A stretch of DNA of 60,000 bases from Adiantum capillus-veneris (GCA_014529385.2 CM043945.1:156310741-156370740), one strand, 5' to 3'. Positions 1-10,262 are shown, counted from the stretch's first letter. Numbers and translations: made by a program. Notes: generated from the letters alone by a model not told the origin.

Positions 1-283
1 TGTGGTTTATGTGGCAACCTAGAAATAGCAAGTAGATGAGATGGCGATCCAAAAATAGCAGGTGGTGGACTCGGTGAACAAAAAATAGTAGGTGACTTGA
101 GATTGCGATCCAAAAATAGCAAGCGGTTGATTTCACAATTCAAAAATAGCAGTAGGTGGCCACACTAGCACATCATGCATGTCAGGTGGACACACTGGTA
201 GCACATGCATGATAAAGTGGATACACGGGCAATTCATGTATGTAAAGTGGACACAAAGGCAGTGCATGTAAAGGAGACACTAA
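1..283 (+). repeat. Partial 5' LTR of element A with two minisatellites
   Basis: Positions 1-170 hold about five diverged copies of a ~30-bp unit built around CAAAAATAGCAGGTGG. Positions 183-280 hold copies of a second ~30-bp unit around GTGGACACA...GGCAGTGCATG. The same two arrays occur in the same order in the 3' LTR downstream (1660-1832 and 2789-2965), so this is read as the tail of a matching LTR cut by the window edge. It lacks the TATA box and R/U5 part seen in the 3' copy, so it is truncated near 283. Confidence 0.6.
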
Positions 284-1557
284 AGTTGAGAAAGAGGTCA
301 AGTTTGAAGCTTAAGAAGAAGACACCAATGGTGATGATGAAAATCATGACAATGATGATGAGACACAGTCTGAGGTAAACTAAGGTATGAAGAGGATTGC
401 AGAAGTGTGCAACTAAACAATTTAACAAAGCGGCCACTAATAGTTGCTAAGATCAAAGAATGACATTTATGTAGAAGGATGAAGAAGACAAGATAAAGGA
501 TATTTTTATTCTTAGGGCTCAATGAGTACATGGATGATAGGCAAGCTATAGCCTATGGAAGTCAACTCATAACAAACAAAGATGATTTCTGCAGATTGGA
601 AAGCAAAGAATGCAAAGGATTGATTTGGTCTTGTATGCAAGAAGCCTTGTCAAGCAGGCATTCCATCGGTGACATGCAAAGTGGTTACCATCAGTTGGTT
701 ATTGTACACTCGTAGATGCCAGTGGGTCAAAGGTGCAAACCAAGGGTAGATGGATCTAGAGCCAGTTAATGGTTGATACAAGTCATATTTCTAGAGCAAA
801 TCATGGCTGTTTTGGACCAAGAAAGGTGGAGATACAAGAACTCTTTTGGGTTAGTTTCTTTAGACAAAGGAGTTTTTGTTGGTGAAAGGAACAGACGAAG
901 GATCTTGAAGTTCAATGTGAAATGTTGAGCAGGTATTTGCATTAATGTATGCTTCATGTGTGCATGTGATAAGTGTAGACTCTTCAAAAATTAGTCATGA
1001 CAGATTTGTTTGCTTGATTGAGTGTGAGAGATGAATGTTATATCATTGCATCTGTGACTATCTAGTGCATTTGATATATCCCATTGAGTCTAATGAGCCA
1101 AACTTGGATGTGATGACTAGTTAGTGGAACTAGTGCATCAAGAACATTCTGTCGGGTTTGATGTTAGACTTGGATTGTGATGATTAATTAGTTGATATCT
1201 ATTCTATCCGCAGCATCTGGATGAGGCTAACAAGAAAGGTGGACCGGATGTGATGGGTAGTTATGTGGTTGCATGCTGGTTGCATGCATGATTGCATGTG
1301 GTTTGAATGCCAAATGTGTGCTATCTTATTGAGCGGGGTTTACGACAGAACTCTAGACAAGATAATTGTAAGTATCTGTGCATGATGCAGATTTTAGCTT
1401 ATTTGTTGCAATGCGTATTTTATGGTGTGTGCCATAATGTGTACTACTTGGATGACATGTCAATGTGCATAAATGCTTGATAGCAATGTCTACTCAACCC
1501 TTCGTTGTTTCTAGGGGTGTAATCGAGGGCGATTACTCTTCTTTTAAGGGGAGGAAA
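284..1557 (+). mobile_element. Internal region of element A, decayed
   Basis: This lies between the partial 5' LTR and a clear polypurine tract. The one coding trace is at 530-715, where the reading IAYGSQL...ESKECKGLIWSC resembles the RNase H segment that follows RT in Ty3 elements (family pattern IAYxSR...ELECLAxVWA). It has no other support. The rest has no readable domain. The end of the region (about 1515-1557) is similar in layout to the end of element B: a GATTACTC block, then the polypurine tract, then TGTCACA. That suggests A and B are distant relatives. Confidence 0.45.
1546..1557 (+). other. Polypurine tract of element A
   Basis: AAGGGGAGGAAA lies directly before TGTCACA, the start of the 3' LTR. 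This is the normal site for plus-strand DNA priming in LTR retrotransposons. The equivalent in element B is at 9337-9348. Confidence 0.75.
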
Positions 1558-1659
1558 TGTCACAAATTGCTAAGTAAGTAAACTTAATTCGAGGAGCTTG
1601 GAGCTCGAGCAACTTGAGGTGCTCATAGGGCTCTTGTTAGAGAGGAGCTTGCTGACCAA

Positions 1660-1832
1660 GAATAGCATGTGGTTGAGATGGCAATCCAAAAATAGTAGAT
1701 GGTGGACTCGGTGGTGCAAAAATAGCGGGTGGCTGAGATGGCGATCCAGAAATAGCTGGTGGTTGATTGGGCGATCCAAAAATAGCAAGTGATTGAAGTG
1801 GCGATCCAAAAATAGCAGTAGGTGGCCACACT
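1660..1832 (+). repeat. U3 minisatellite, ~30-bp unit
   Basis: Five to six imperfect copies of a ~30-bp unit ending in ATCCAAAAATAGC. They match the array at 1-170. The array sits in the U3 part of the LTR. Confidence 0.8.
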
Positions 1833-1848
1833 AGCACCTCATGCACAA

Positions 1849-2788
1849 TATCTCGGGCTTAGTTTCTTGTACCTTCCTAATGATAAGTTGCTCTTCTTCG
1901 GTTGGACTCGTAGAAAATTTTTTTCTCCTTCCTTGAAGGTCTGTTTTGATTGATTCTTATCTGCATAATGCTTTTGTCTATCCTGAGCGGCTTGGATATC
2001 TTGGCGAATGGCTTTAGTCTGAGCTTCCATGTCTTTTAGCATCTTCTTAGAGGCTTCTACCCTGATGGTTAGGTCTGAAAATTTAAGCGGTGCTAAACAG
2101 TCTTGTCCATACAAAGCTTTGAAGGGTGACATTCCGATGCTTTTGTGTTCGGAAGAATTGTAAGCATATTCTACCAAAGGAAGATATTGTAACCACTTCT
2201 TTGGCTCTTGCGAACAATAGGCCTTGAGAATGTCCTCAATGACTTGATTTACTCTTTCAGTCTGCCCATTTGTCTGCGGATGATATGCTGTGCTGAAGGC
2301 TAATTGTGACCCAATAGATTGGAACAGAGAAGTCCAAAACTTTGATGTAAACTTGGCATCTCTATCACTGATGATACGCTTGGGTAAACCATGTAACCTA
2401 AAAATTTCCTTGATGAATACTCGGCTAATATCCGAGGCAGTAAAGGTCGTCTTTACAGGTATTAGATGAGCCACTTTTGTGAGCATATCAACAACCACAA
2501 ATACAGAGTCATAACCTCCTGTAGAAGGTAATCCCCACCCCGTCATCTCAAACGACGGTTCTGATGGTAAACCTGTAACAAAGTCCATACTGATGCATTC
2601 CCATTTCATCTGAGGTATGTCAAGAGGTTGAAGTTGCCCTGGTAACTTGATTCTTTCGGCTTTTATCTGTTCACAAGAAAGACATTGCCTCACATAGCGA
2701 AGTATGTCTCCTTTCATTCCGGACCAAAAATAACTCCTCCTGATAGCATGAAGAGTCTTAGCATAACCTAGATGTCCTGATGTAGGGC
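1849..2788 (-). pseudogene. Ty3-type integrase fragment captured in an LTR
   Basis: The minus-strand reading gives a nearly complete integrase. It has a zinc-binding N-terminal part (GHLGYAKTLHAIRRSYFW ... CLSCEQ), a catalytic core with Asp in SMDFVTGLP, Asp in ISDRDAKF and Glu in GQTERVNQ, and a C-terminal part ending LGRYKKLSPRYC. All three D, D and E residues are present and no stop interrupts them. The open frame runs on into the flanking minisatellite, which is chance. No RT, gag or own LTR is attached. The sequence style fits chromovirus-type Ty3 elements. The fragment probably entered as filler DNA or by template switching, and it has no promoter of its own. Confidence 0.85.
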
Positions 2789-2965
2789 TATCGTGGACAC
2801 ATTGGTAGCACATGCATGGAAAATTGACACATGGGCAGTCCATGCATGGAACGTGGACACACGGGTAGCCTTGCATGGAAAGTAGACACATAGGAAAGTG
2901 GACACATAGAGGCGTGCAAGCAAGGAAAGAGGACACATAGGCAGTGCATGCATGGAAACTAGACT
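2789..2965 (+). repeat. Second minisatellite of element A LTR
   Basis: Five to six diverged copies of a ~30-bp unit containing GTGGACACA and GCATGCATGG. They are homologous to 183-280. Confidence 0.75.
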
Positions 2966-3019
2966 TCCGAGCATAGCAGGAGCAGACAAGTGGCACAAAT
3001 ATCTCAGCTTTGCACACTC

Positions 3020-3027
3020 ATATATAT
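3020..3027 (+). promoter_or_regulatory. TATA box of element A LTR
   Basis: ATATATAT lies about 95 bp before an AATAAA signal at 3120. This is the usual arrangement of promoter and polyadenylation signal within a plant LTR. Confidence 0.5.
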
Positions 3028-3445
3028 GGGATTGAAAAGCCAGTTGTATGTGTCTTCTCATCAATTTTGGGTGCTATCTTTCTGTGAGAACACCATGTAG
3101 TATTGCTAAATTTTAATATAATAAAGAAATACTCTCAGGGGTGTCTATTCAGGGGCCAGTGCTATGTAGGAGAGGAACTTCGCTTCACCAGCTCTCCATT
3201 TCTCCTTCTTTCTCACTCTACCTCGTAATCTTCATCTCCTTTACATTCTTTATGAGTTGAATTCTCTTTTCACTCTCATAAGTAATTGTATGAGCTGTGA
3301 GCTACGCGTAGGTCACGTACATTCATTTGTGAGATGAATACACTGCCTCTCTCTTTTATGTGTTGAAAATTATAGGTTTGCTATCTGCCACTGCTTGGGC
3401 AGTAGCCCAATTGGTCACACACCCCTTTTTTTTTTGTAAATCTTG

Positions 3446-5069
3446 TTGATGGAATGTACGAGTGGGAAACCTCAAAGCAAGGAAAACCCACGAAAAATAA
3501 GAGGTACAAAAAGGGCACATGCTTCCTAGCTAGACACACGCTTCCTGGCTATCCACTTGATCTCGGAATAAACTCTTTTTTCCCAATATCTCGGTTGCCA
3601 ATGAACAAAGGATGGCGTTGCAATATACGCACACAAATGTGATACCATGAGTGTCCAGGGTTGTTGGTGCTCCACGAAGACTGGCAATAGCATAGCTTTC
3701 CGAGTCAGAACATGACTTTGCAAATCCAAAATATTCAGCCCTCCAAGGCGCTTGGGAGAACACAACTTGTCCATAGATAAAAGAGGAAGACCCTTTCTGT
3801 GAGACGAGGTGCGCTAGAAATGCTCCAAAATACTAGACATAGAGGACTGCAAGCGCAATTGAGACTAAGATAATAGAGGTAAATAAAGCTGCACATAAGC
3901 CATGGGAATGCACTTGACAATCCTGAGACGCACATGTAGTGGCCAAGTGGACAATTTCCAATAATTAACTTGGGATCCAGACGCTGGAGTACCTAGTCCA
4001 ATTTCTGCGTAGTTGATACATCCCAAGCCAGCGGATAACCCAAATGGCGAACTATGATGTGTAGAGGAACAATCTCCCCTGGGCACAATAGCTTTATGCC
4101 AATGCTTGCCGCCAATCCAAACAAGTGAAGAGTGTGCATAATTTGCTTCACATCATCATAGTGATTCTCGCAATTGTGACAAATAATCTTGGACAACACA
4201 TCGAACGCGCATAACAAAGCGAAACCAGGTTGTGTCCATATCAAGATGCATTTGAGGAGTCAAAGGAGGGATGATATCCCTATCATAGAGAGGAAAAGGT
4301 TATGCTTAAGATAAAGCATTATTGACATGCAAAAGACGCTTCCTGGTAAGGGAGCCATCAACAGAAACAATCCAAAGTGCAATTTCAAACAAATGAGAGC
4401 ATGATCTAAGAGGCAGAGGGTATAATCAATCCTCATGTCACATACAAAGTCAGCATATTGCTGCATATTGAAAAGATAACATCGATCTAGTCGAGCACGA
4501 TACATAGATCGAGCATTATGTTGAAATGTGAATCCGGGGTCTTCGCATTTAGAAGAGACCATAAATCCAAACCATGACAAGTCAGCATAAAATGATCCAT
4601 GATTGGCGCTCCACATGAAGCATGTGAGAGTGCCCAGTAGTATTGTCTGGGATATTCGGAGCATTATGAAAATCCCCACAGAGAAATTTATTGGGACGCC
4701 AAGAATACGAGGAGACGACACTCCACAACCGTGCTCGATCAATGCATATAATCCCCCGAATTCAAATACTTCCCCATTAACAATACATTGGACAACCATC
4801 CATCTCCCATCCGGGTCATTGAAGACAAGAGTCGGAAAGAGCTAATGCCGAACAAGCATAAGCACCCCAGAAAAACCAGCCGATCGTGCATAAGCTATCC
4901 AAAAACCCGCAAAATAGGAAGTTTGTCTGACAAAATTGTGCTGGTTATGCTCTTGAAGAACAACTATGTCCGCTTTACATGTATGTACATAGTGCTAGGT
5001 AAGTCTCCACTTGTCGTGGTTGCATAACCCGTGCACATTATATGAGATGCAATTCAAAGACTTATGCAT
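3446..5069 (-). pseudogene. LINE ORF2: endonuclease and RT C-terminus, RT core deleted
   Basis: The start at 5069 reads MHKSLNCISYNVHGL, a typical opening of an APE-type endonuclease, followed by DIVVLQEH with the catalytic Glu. Near 4540-4400 the reading FTFQHN...RLDRCYLFN and then a degraded SDH block are the C-terminal endonuclease motifs. After about 4250 the reading jumps to the segment that normally follows the RT active site (HTLHLFGLAASIGIK, GYPLAWD, QVNYWKLSTW), and then to the LINE C-terminus (CSPKRLGGLNILDLQSH, EHQQPWT). No YxDD motif or RT palm is present, so this copy cannot make RT. Frameshifts and stops are scattered through it. Confidence 0.8.
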
Positions 5070-5109
5070 TTTGTACAATATATACAGTGGGCGAGGAAAC
5101 AAGAAAAAG

Positions 5110-6165
5110 AGACTCAAGCACTCCTGCCCATTGAAACATCCTCATCTGCAGTGGGCACATGAGGTGACACAACATAACATGGACTAGGAGTGCTCAAGAC
5201 AGGGGCGCCATGTGATAAAGAGGCTTCCCGTGTAACCACTTCTTTGTAGGAACAAACAAGTTTATCCCAGGCCTCAGCCAAAGAAGTGTTTCATTACAAG
5301 GGAGTTTTTTTCTAAGGGACATTCTTCAATGGGGGCACATAGTTACGAGAAGATGCCAAAGTGCGGGCTTTAACGGTTTTCTTCAGCACCAGCCAAGCCT
5401 GAGAAGCTGCAACCTGTTCTTTGCCTTTATCATTAGCATGCGGAGAAGCAAGAATCGACTGCACTTGTGTTTGCTTTTTTGCCTTTAGTCGTCCTAGCTA
5501 TGGTGGTGGAAACTGACAGACCTTTGATCATTGGCTCATCAGAAGATTTCGGAGGTTGTGAAGACGGAGCGAGAGGGACAGCTGAAGGAGGCGGCTGCAG
5601 ATTCGGTTCAAAACATTCGGACTGCATATGACCAGATTTTCCACAACGGAAGTAAAAATTTCTAAACATACCCCATTTGAGCTTGAACTTTGAACGGGCG
5701 CTTTCCAACCACTGTATCCCCCGAATCAAGTGAAATGCCTGCTGGTGCAGGGATGTCAGTGTCCCACAAAATATAAAACCGATTTGTGTTGGTGTCCGAC
5801 TTAGGAGGGCAAATGACTTTTCCCAACTAAGCAGCCAACAAGGGAAGAAAATGACGCCAAGTACGAGGAAAATCCACCACCTCGACCCAGACAGGGTACT
5901 TCTGACGAATGAGACTCTGGTAATCCTTGGTGAGAGTCCAGGACAATACATGAGTCATCTGCGTATTGAAGAAAAGAGGAGACATTTCGACGAAAGCATT
6001 AGTAATACTTCATAAAAGCCTCGTGCGCCAAAGTAAACTCCTCGGACTGCTTGCCATTTGAGCAAGAAATCAACCCATTGGCCTACATCGTGGGTAGTAG
6101 GCATTTTCCCGGGGAAGAAGAGAATTGCTTTGTTAAGGGCATATTGAGCAACACGATCCATAATC
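5110..6165 (-). pseudogene. LINE ORF1, 3' part (nucleic-acid binding)
   Basis: The reading begins MDRVAQYALNKAILFFPGKM and continues through a DUF4283-like region (WRHFLPLLAA, LGKVICPP, ILWDTDIPAP) in two alternating frames, so at least two frameshifts are present. At 5640-5605 a zinc knuckle keeps CGKSGHMQSEC, but its first Cys is Tyr. A Pro/Ser-rich tail follows. ORF1 proteins of plant L1 elements bind the element RNA. The N-terminal part lies beyond element B at 9927-10218. Confidence 0.75.
6161..6165 (+). other. Target site duplication, left copy (TAATC)
   Basis: TAATC borders the 5' LTR of element B and TAAGC (9927-9931) borders its 3' LTR, a match of 4 of 5. Removing one copy restores the LINE ORF1 frame, which supports this as the true target duplication with one later mutation. 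Confidence 0.8.
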
Positions 6166-6556
6166 TGTCACAAACTGTTGATGTGGTAGATTGTACGGAA
6201 TCCCAGGTTTCACGTAGACTGTTGACGTGGGAGAGTGTACGGATTTCCGTGATTTGCGTTGATTGGTGCTGACGTGGCACTCTACGGATTTTCTAATTTG
6301 CACTGGCAGCTTTTGGACAAGGTGCTTTTGCACCATATGCTTTTGAGTTTAAGGCTTTTCATGTATACTGCTTTTGGACCTAGGGCTTTTAAATATGAGG
6401 CCATGGGCTCATTCTATGGCATGCTTTTGGACGAAGGTGCAGAGCGTGGAGTACCGGCTTGTACTGTGTTGATGCAATATAAAGAAATACCGAAAGGGGC
6501 GCCAAGGTTTGGGGCCAATATTCTTTGGGGTGAAATTCCGCCACTCCGTGTGGCGT

Positions 6557-6608
<52 letters not shown>

Positions 6609-6680
6609 GTTGTTATTGAAGTGCTAAAAGTCTGTTCAGTCTGTTCTTTTCTATTGGCACGTGGTGCCTGTCTTGCGACA
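6166..6680 (+). repeat. 5' LTR of element B
   Basis: It begins TGTCACAAACTG and ends CTTGCGACA. It contains three imperfect TGACGTGGCA/TGTACGGAT blocks in U3 and a (TC)21 tract at 6561-6602. The matching 3' LTR has (TC)30 and one extra ~44-bp copy of the U3 block. Confidence 0.9.
6561..6602 (+). repeat. (TC)21 microsatellite inside LTR
   Basis: A pure TC run at the same LTR position as the (TC)30 at 9789-9848, so it was present in the parent element and changed length after insertion. Confidence 0.95.
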
Positions 6681-6681
6681 A

Positions 6682-6693
6682 TGGTTTTAGAGC
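6682..6693 (+). other. Primer binding site of element B (initiator Met tRNA type)
   Basis: TGGTTTTAGAGC begins 1 bp after the LTR. It matches the plant initiator-Met primer site TGGTATCAGAGC at 10 of 12 positions. Confidence 0.8.
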
Positions 6694-6927
6694 ATCAAGC
6701 GTGTGCTTTTCTGAAAGCATACGAGTCCTACAAAAGAGCAGAGAGAGCAGACCGGAGACTACTGGAATTTTATTTGAAGTATCTTCGGGTCCTGACCCCG
6801 GGCTTATTAGCCACTCCCACCCTTACTTCATCGCGCATCGGGTGAGCTCCCGTCCTCACCGCTTTGTCTTACAAGGCATAAGCCTTAAAGAACCCAAGAT
6901 ATGGCGTTCATGGATTCAACATAATAT

Positions 6928-8165
6928 TTGCAGTTTCTTCTCGACGAGCTTCGTGACATTCTTTCGCGGCATCCTCAACAGAATCTTACGATGTTGCAAA
7001 GTTTTCAACAATTTTTGAATTACATGTTACCCTATGATGCCTCAAGGGATACGTCCTCCTCCGGCACCAGAAAGTACGAGGGCTTCCAACAGGCAACCTT
7101 CCTAGCCGTCTATTCCGATCAGAAGAGTCTTCAAGAATATGGTGCAGCCATCCCCAACCTTGATTTAGTGCACCTTCCTTTGCCACCGCCATTGCCCCCG
7201 CCTCCCCCACCACCGCCACCACCAGGCTACAATGGTTGGAGCCCATATGGATACCCTTATTATCCGTACCCGAGATATGTGCCTAACCAACCCAAAGATT
7301 TCAAGGATGGTGGCACGACAGTCAATCTTTTTTTACTTTTTCTCGGGTGAAAGATCGGAAGAAAGCATTGCAGTTCCTACAGCAATTCGACAACATTTAT
7401 GCTTTGGGGAACTATACATAAGAATCCAAGATTTCTCAAGCAGTGGGATTTCTTAAAGCTAATGCTATGCAATGGTGGAGTTCAATCGCGACACAATTGC
7501 ATGCTCCAAGGACCTGGCAAGCTTTCAAGACAGTTTTTGCACGTAGTTACATGACTTCTATGTTTGAAGTCCGGATTTTGGCAGAGTGGGGCAACTTGAA
7601 AATGCTTGGCATCGAAACCATGGACGATCATAACCAAAGGTTTCTTGACGTGTACCTTCCGGTGTCCTTCTTTAGGATCGTTCCCTTGGAGGCCCAATGT
7701 GAGCAATACACCATTGGACTATCATCACCATTGCAGGAATATTGTCTCTCCAAGCAAGTCTCCACCATGCAAGAGCTTATGGACCATGCCGCGGTCGACT
7801 ACAAACTGATGGAGGGAAAGCTAGAGTTTGCCACAAAAGAACCTCCGGCCATTAACCACAACTCTCGGCAACAACGAACAAATTCTCGAGAGTCTCGCGA
7901 AAATCAACCGCAAAGGCCTCGTTTGACGCCTCAACAACGATACACCTTACTACAAGAAGGCAGATGCTTTGGATGCTTTCAAAGAGGGCATAACCATTCT
8001 AGTTGTCCCCATTGCACTGATAGACCAGCGAAGCTGACGCCCGCACCAACGATCGACAAAACCCCAGCGCTACCTCCAGCTAAGAGAGCTAGACCTACTA
8101 TTGGACTAGTCCCTGATATCTATGGCATACGTCTTGAGAGTACAAATGAATTTTGCCGAGCATGA
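6928..8165 (+). pseudogene. Element B gag
   Basis: Gag forms the virus-like particle and packages RNA. The first part contains a Pro run near 7187-7222 and a Tyr/Pro-rich segment. The frame then breaks in a T8 run (about 7326-7333), and a stop near 7420 follows. From 7443 the frame is open and contains the Ty3-type gag core (MQWWSSIATQLHAPRTWQAF, FLTC-like fold) and a CCHC knuckle CFGCFQRGHNHSSC at about 7968-8009. The frame ends at 8165 and overlaps the protease reading by 44 nt in the +1 frame. Confidence 0.8.
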
Positions 8166-8480
8166 CAAAGTCAATGGCTTCAAAGCTCTTATTTTCTTTG
8201 ACCCCGGAGCTACACAGAACTTCATCCATCGAGAATTCTTGAAGCAAATGCACTTTGATTATGATGTAGAGGGTGGAGAAATTGAAGCTGAGCTAGCCAC
8301 GGGGCAAACTTAGAAAGTGGTACCGCTCATTGGTGCTCTTCCAGTGACTATCCAAGATTATCATGGAAAAGCTGATTTCCACATCATGAAGTTGGGCAAT
8401 TGCGACGTTCTCTTGGCCATGCCGTGGCACGACAAGAATGATGCGACTCTCCAGGTTCGGAATCGAACGATGTAGAAGGA
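8122..8480 (+). pseudogene. Element B aspartic protease domain
   Basis: The motif FFDPGATQNFI is the retropepsin active site with Pro in place of the usual Ser/Thr (DPGA). About 60 residues later CDVLLAMPWH is the second conserved block of Ty3 proteases (usually DxILGMPWL). A stop at 8311-8313 breaks the domain. Nothing resembling RT follows. Confidence 0.75.
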
Positions 8481-9336
8481 CAAGCTAGTCGTCCTCAAAC
8501 TTTGGTTGTCCGTATAGTTGAATATTGTTTGAGAAAGTATTGTTTGAAAATTTGTTTGAAGTTTGTTTGAAATGGATGGTATCTGTTTTGAACTTGTACC
8601 TCGGAACGACGCAGACGGGATGTTTAGGGAGCGTATGGTTGTATGCTTGAAAAAAAAAAAAATTGTTGTTGTTACTAGATGCCTGGACCTAGATGGTTAT
8701 GCGGGAGGAGTATTAAGAAGTCTGAGTAGTGGTTACTCTCAGCACCTCCAAAGGTAGCAGGCTGCGGTTTGGGGGGCGCTTGGTTGTAAAAGGCATCTAT
8801 ATCTCCCGGCCCGGACCTTTTTAGGTTATGTGAGAAGAGTGATGAGCGAGTCGTTGAATATCTCCTGGCCCGGACCTTTTTAGGTTATGTGAGAGGAGTG
8901 ATGAGGGAGTCGTTGAATATCTCCCGGCCCGGACCTTGCTAGGTCATTCGGGAGGAGTGTTCATCGGCGACTTTATGTTTATATGTTTTGTAATATGCAT
9001 ATGTGAGCATTTGTGTTGTAGTGTGATGCACCAACCACTGAATATTCCTAATTGGATGAAATTGCTTGGGTATGTAATTTTAGTGCATCAAGACACCCGT
9101 GGAAGATCAGTGCGGTCTGGGTGTGATGGCTAATTTTACTACGCCGGAATATCAAGAGTTCCTATCTGGACGAAAGGAGAAGCCAACTCCTTGATCAAAA
9201 GAGGCGAAAGGAGAAGCCAACTTTTTAACAAAAAAAAGAGCAAACTGATTGTCCCTTAGAATGTCCCTTGGAAATTTTTGAGCTAACTTGAGTTGTTTTG
9301 CATATATGCTGTAATCATGGACGATTACTCTCTTTC
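8481..9336 (+). other. Non-coding 3' region of element B
   Basis: No protein domain is readable. The region begins with short TGTTTGAA repeats (8524-8572) and holds the 59-bp tandem repeat at 8800-8945. It ends in the GATTACTC block and polypurine tract. It replaces the pol region of a normal element. Confidence 0.6.
8800..8945 (+). repeat. 59-bp tandem repeat, ~2.5 copies
   Basis: Units start at 8800, 8859 and 8918, each opening TATCTCC(C/T)GGCCCGGACC. Only a few substitutions separate them. A weaker relative (GCCTGGACCTAGATGG) lies at about 8681. Confidence 0.9.
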
Positions 9337-9348
9337 AAGAAGGGGGGA
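9337..9348 (+). other. Polypurine tract of element B
   Basis: AAGAAGGGGGGA lies directly before the 3' LTR start TGTCACA at 9349. Confidence 0.85.
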
Positions 9349-9787
9349 TGTCACAAACTGCTGATGTGGCAGACTGTACGGAATCCCGCGTTTCACGTTG
9401 ACTGCTGACGTGACAGAGTGTACGGATTTCCATGATTTGCGTTGGCTGGTATTGACGTGGCACTATACGGATTTCCGTAATTTGTGCTGACTCGTGCTGA
9501 CGTGGCACTGTACGGATTCCGTAATTTGCGCTTGCAACTTTTGAACAAGATGCTTTTGCACCATATGCTTTTGAGTTGAAGGCTTTTCATGTAAACTGCT
9601 TTTGGGCGTAGGGCCTTTAAGTATGAGGCCATGGGCTCATTCTCTGGCACGCTTTTGGATGAAGGTGCAGAGCGTGGAGTACCGGCTTGTACTGTGTTGA
9701 TGCAATGTAAAGAAATACCGAAAGGGGCGCCAAGGTTTCGGGCCAATACTTTCTGGGGTAGAATTCCGCCACTCCGTGTCGCATGTC

Positions 9788-9852
<65 letters not shown>

Positions 9853-9926
9853 CAATTGTTATTGAAGTGCTACAAGTCTGTTCAGTTTGTTCTTTTCTAT
9901 TGGCACGTGGTGCCTGTCTTGTGACA
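9349..9926 (+). repeat. 3' LTR of element B
   Basis: It starts TGTCACAAACTG and ends CTTGTGACA, giving perfect 7-bp inverted ends. It carries (TC)30 at 9789-9848 and an extra U3 block relative to the 5' LTR. Confidence 0.9.
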
Positions 9927-10218
9927 TAAGCTCCTGTATAGGAATGCGCACTTCCATGGCAGGAGCAGGACCTTCCCAGGCTCGCCGTGCATCTTCCAAG
10001 TTCTCATGCAAACATTCCTTGATTAGGGTTAAAGTATCCATAGCTGACCTTCCATGGCTGTCTGGCACTTGTATATACACTGTTCGGTGGATTCCATGTG
10101 AAACGATCACCACGCTTTCCACACTGCTCCTACAGATTCTTTGCAAAATACTCTGCTGTACACCTGCTGAACACTCACTTTTTTTGTAAATCGGAATTGT
10201 TGTACACCTGCTGAACAC
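9927..10218 (-). pseudogene. LINE ORF1, 5' part
   Basis: The minus-strand reading ends with ...RRAWEGPAPAMEVRIPIQEL at the border of element B. On the far side of B the same frame continues with MDRVAQYALNK at 6161. This identifies 9927-10218 as the N-terminal part of the ORF1 whose C-terminal part is at 5110-6165. The true start codon is uncertain. Confidence 0.75.
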
Positions 10219-10262
10219 TCACTTTTTTCGTAAATGGGATTTGCTGTACACCTGCGAACACA
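10155..10262 (+). repeat. ~45-bp tandem repeat at LINE 5' region
   Basis: Two full and one partial copy of a unit containing TGTACACCTGCTGAACACTC, starting near 10155, 10199 and 10244. Tandem 5'-UTR repeats occur in some LINEs. Whether these belong to the LINE or its target is unclear. Confidence 0.7.

Larger units (their letters stand above)
1558..3421 (+). mobile_element. 3' LTR of element A, split by a foreign fragment
   Basis: It starts TGTCACA right after a polypurine tract. U3 contains the 30-bp minisatellite (1660-1832). Positions 1849-2788 are a foreign antisense integrase fragment, and the second minisatellite resumes at 2789. In the partial 5' LTR the two arrays are only about 8 bp apart, which defines the insertion. 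A TATA box (3020-3027) and an AATAAA signal (3120-3125) follow at normal spacing. The right end is set tentatively at GGTCACACA before the LINE poly(A) at 3426. Confidence 0.65.
6166..9926 (+). mobile_element. Element B: LTR retrotransposon with gag and protease only
   Basis: This 3.76-kb element has LTRs of 515 and 578 bp, an initiator-Met tRNA primer site, gag, a protease domain, a ~0.85-kb non-coding stretch with 59-bp repeats, and a polypurine tract. I find no RT, RNase H or integrase between the protease (to about 8480) and the tract at 9337. It is therefore non-autonomous and would have needed enzymes from a relative. LTR ends are TGTCACA...TGTGACA. Besides length changes the LTRs differ at roughly 8% of sites by eye, so the insertion is not recent. 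It sits in LINE ORF1. Confidence 0.85.
3426..10262 (-). mobile_element. L1-like LINE, internally deleted, split by element B
   Basis: A run of T at 3426-3436 marks the poly(A) tail of a minus-strand LINE. Going 5' to 3' on the minus strand: short tandem repeats at 10262-10155, ORF1 first part (10218-9927), element B (9926-6166), ORF1 second part (6165-5110), and ORF2 from 5069. ORF2 keeps the endonuclease and the C-terminal region, but the RT core is missing between about 4290 and 4250. Several frameshifts are present. The 5' end is uncertain and could reach about 10.6 kb. Confidence 0.8.

Noticed and set aside
1-170. CRISPR-like array of ~30-bp repeats
   Set aside because: The units are contiguous and diverged with no unique spacers, and they recur in an LTR. 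They are a minisatellite in plant DNA.
1570-1846. Open frames on both strands over the 30-bp array
   Set aside because: A repeat length divisible by three keeps several frames open. The composition simply mirrors the repeat.
1839-3017. A single 392-residue protein covering integrase plus an N-terminal Cys-rich part
   Set aside because: The Cys-rich part is translation of the LTR minisatellite flanking the integrase fragment.
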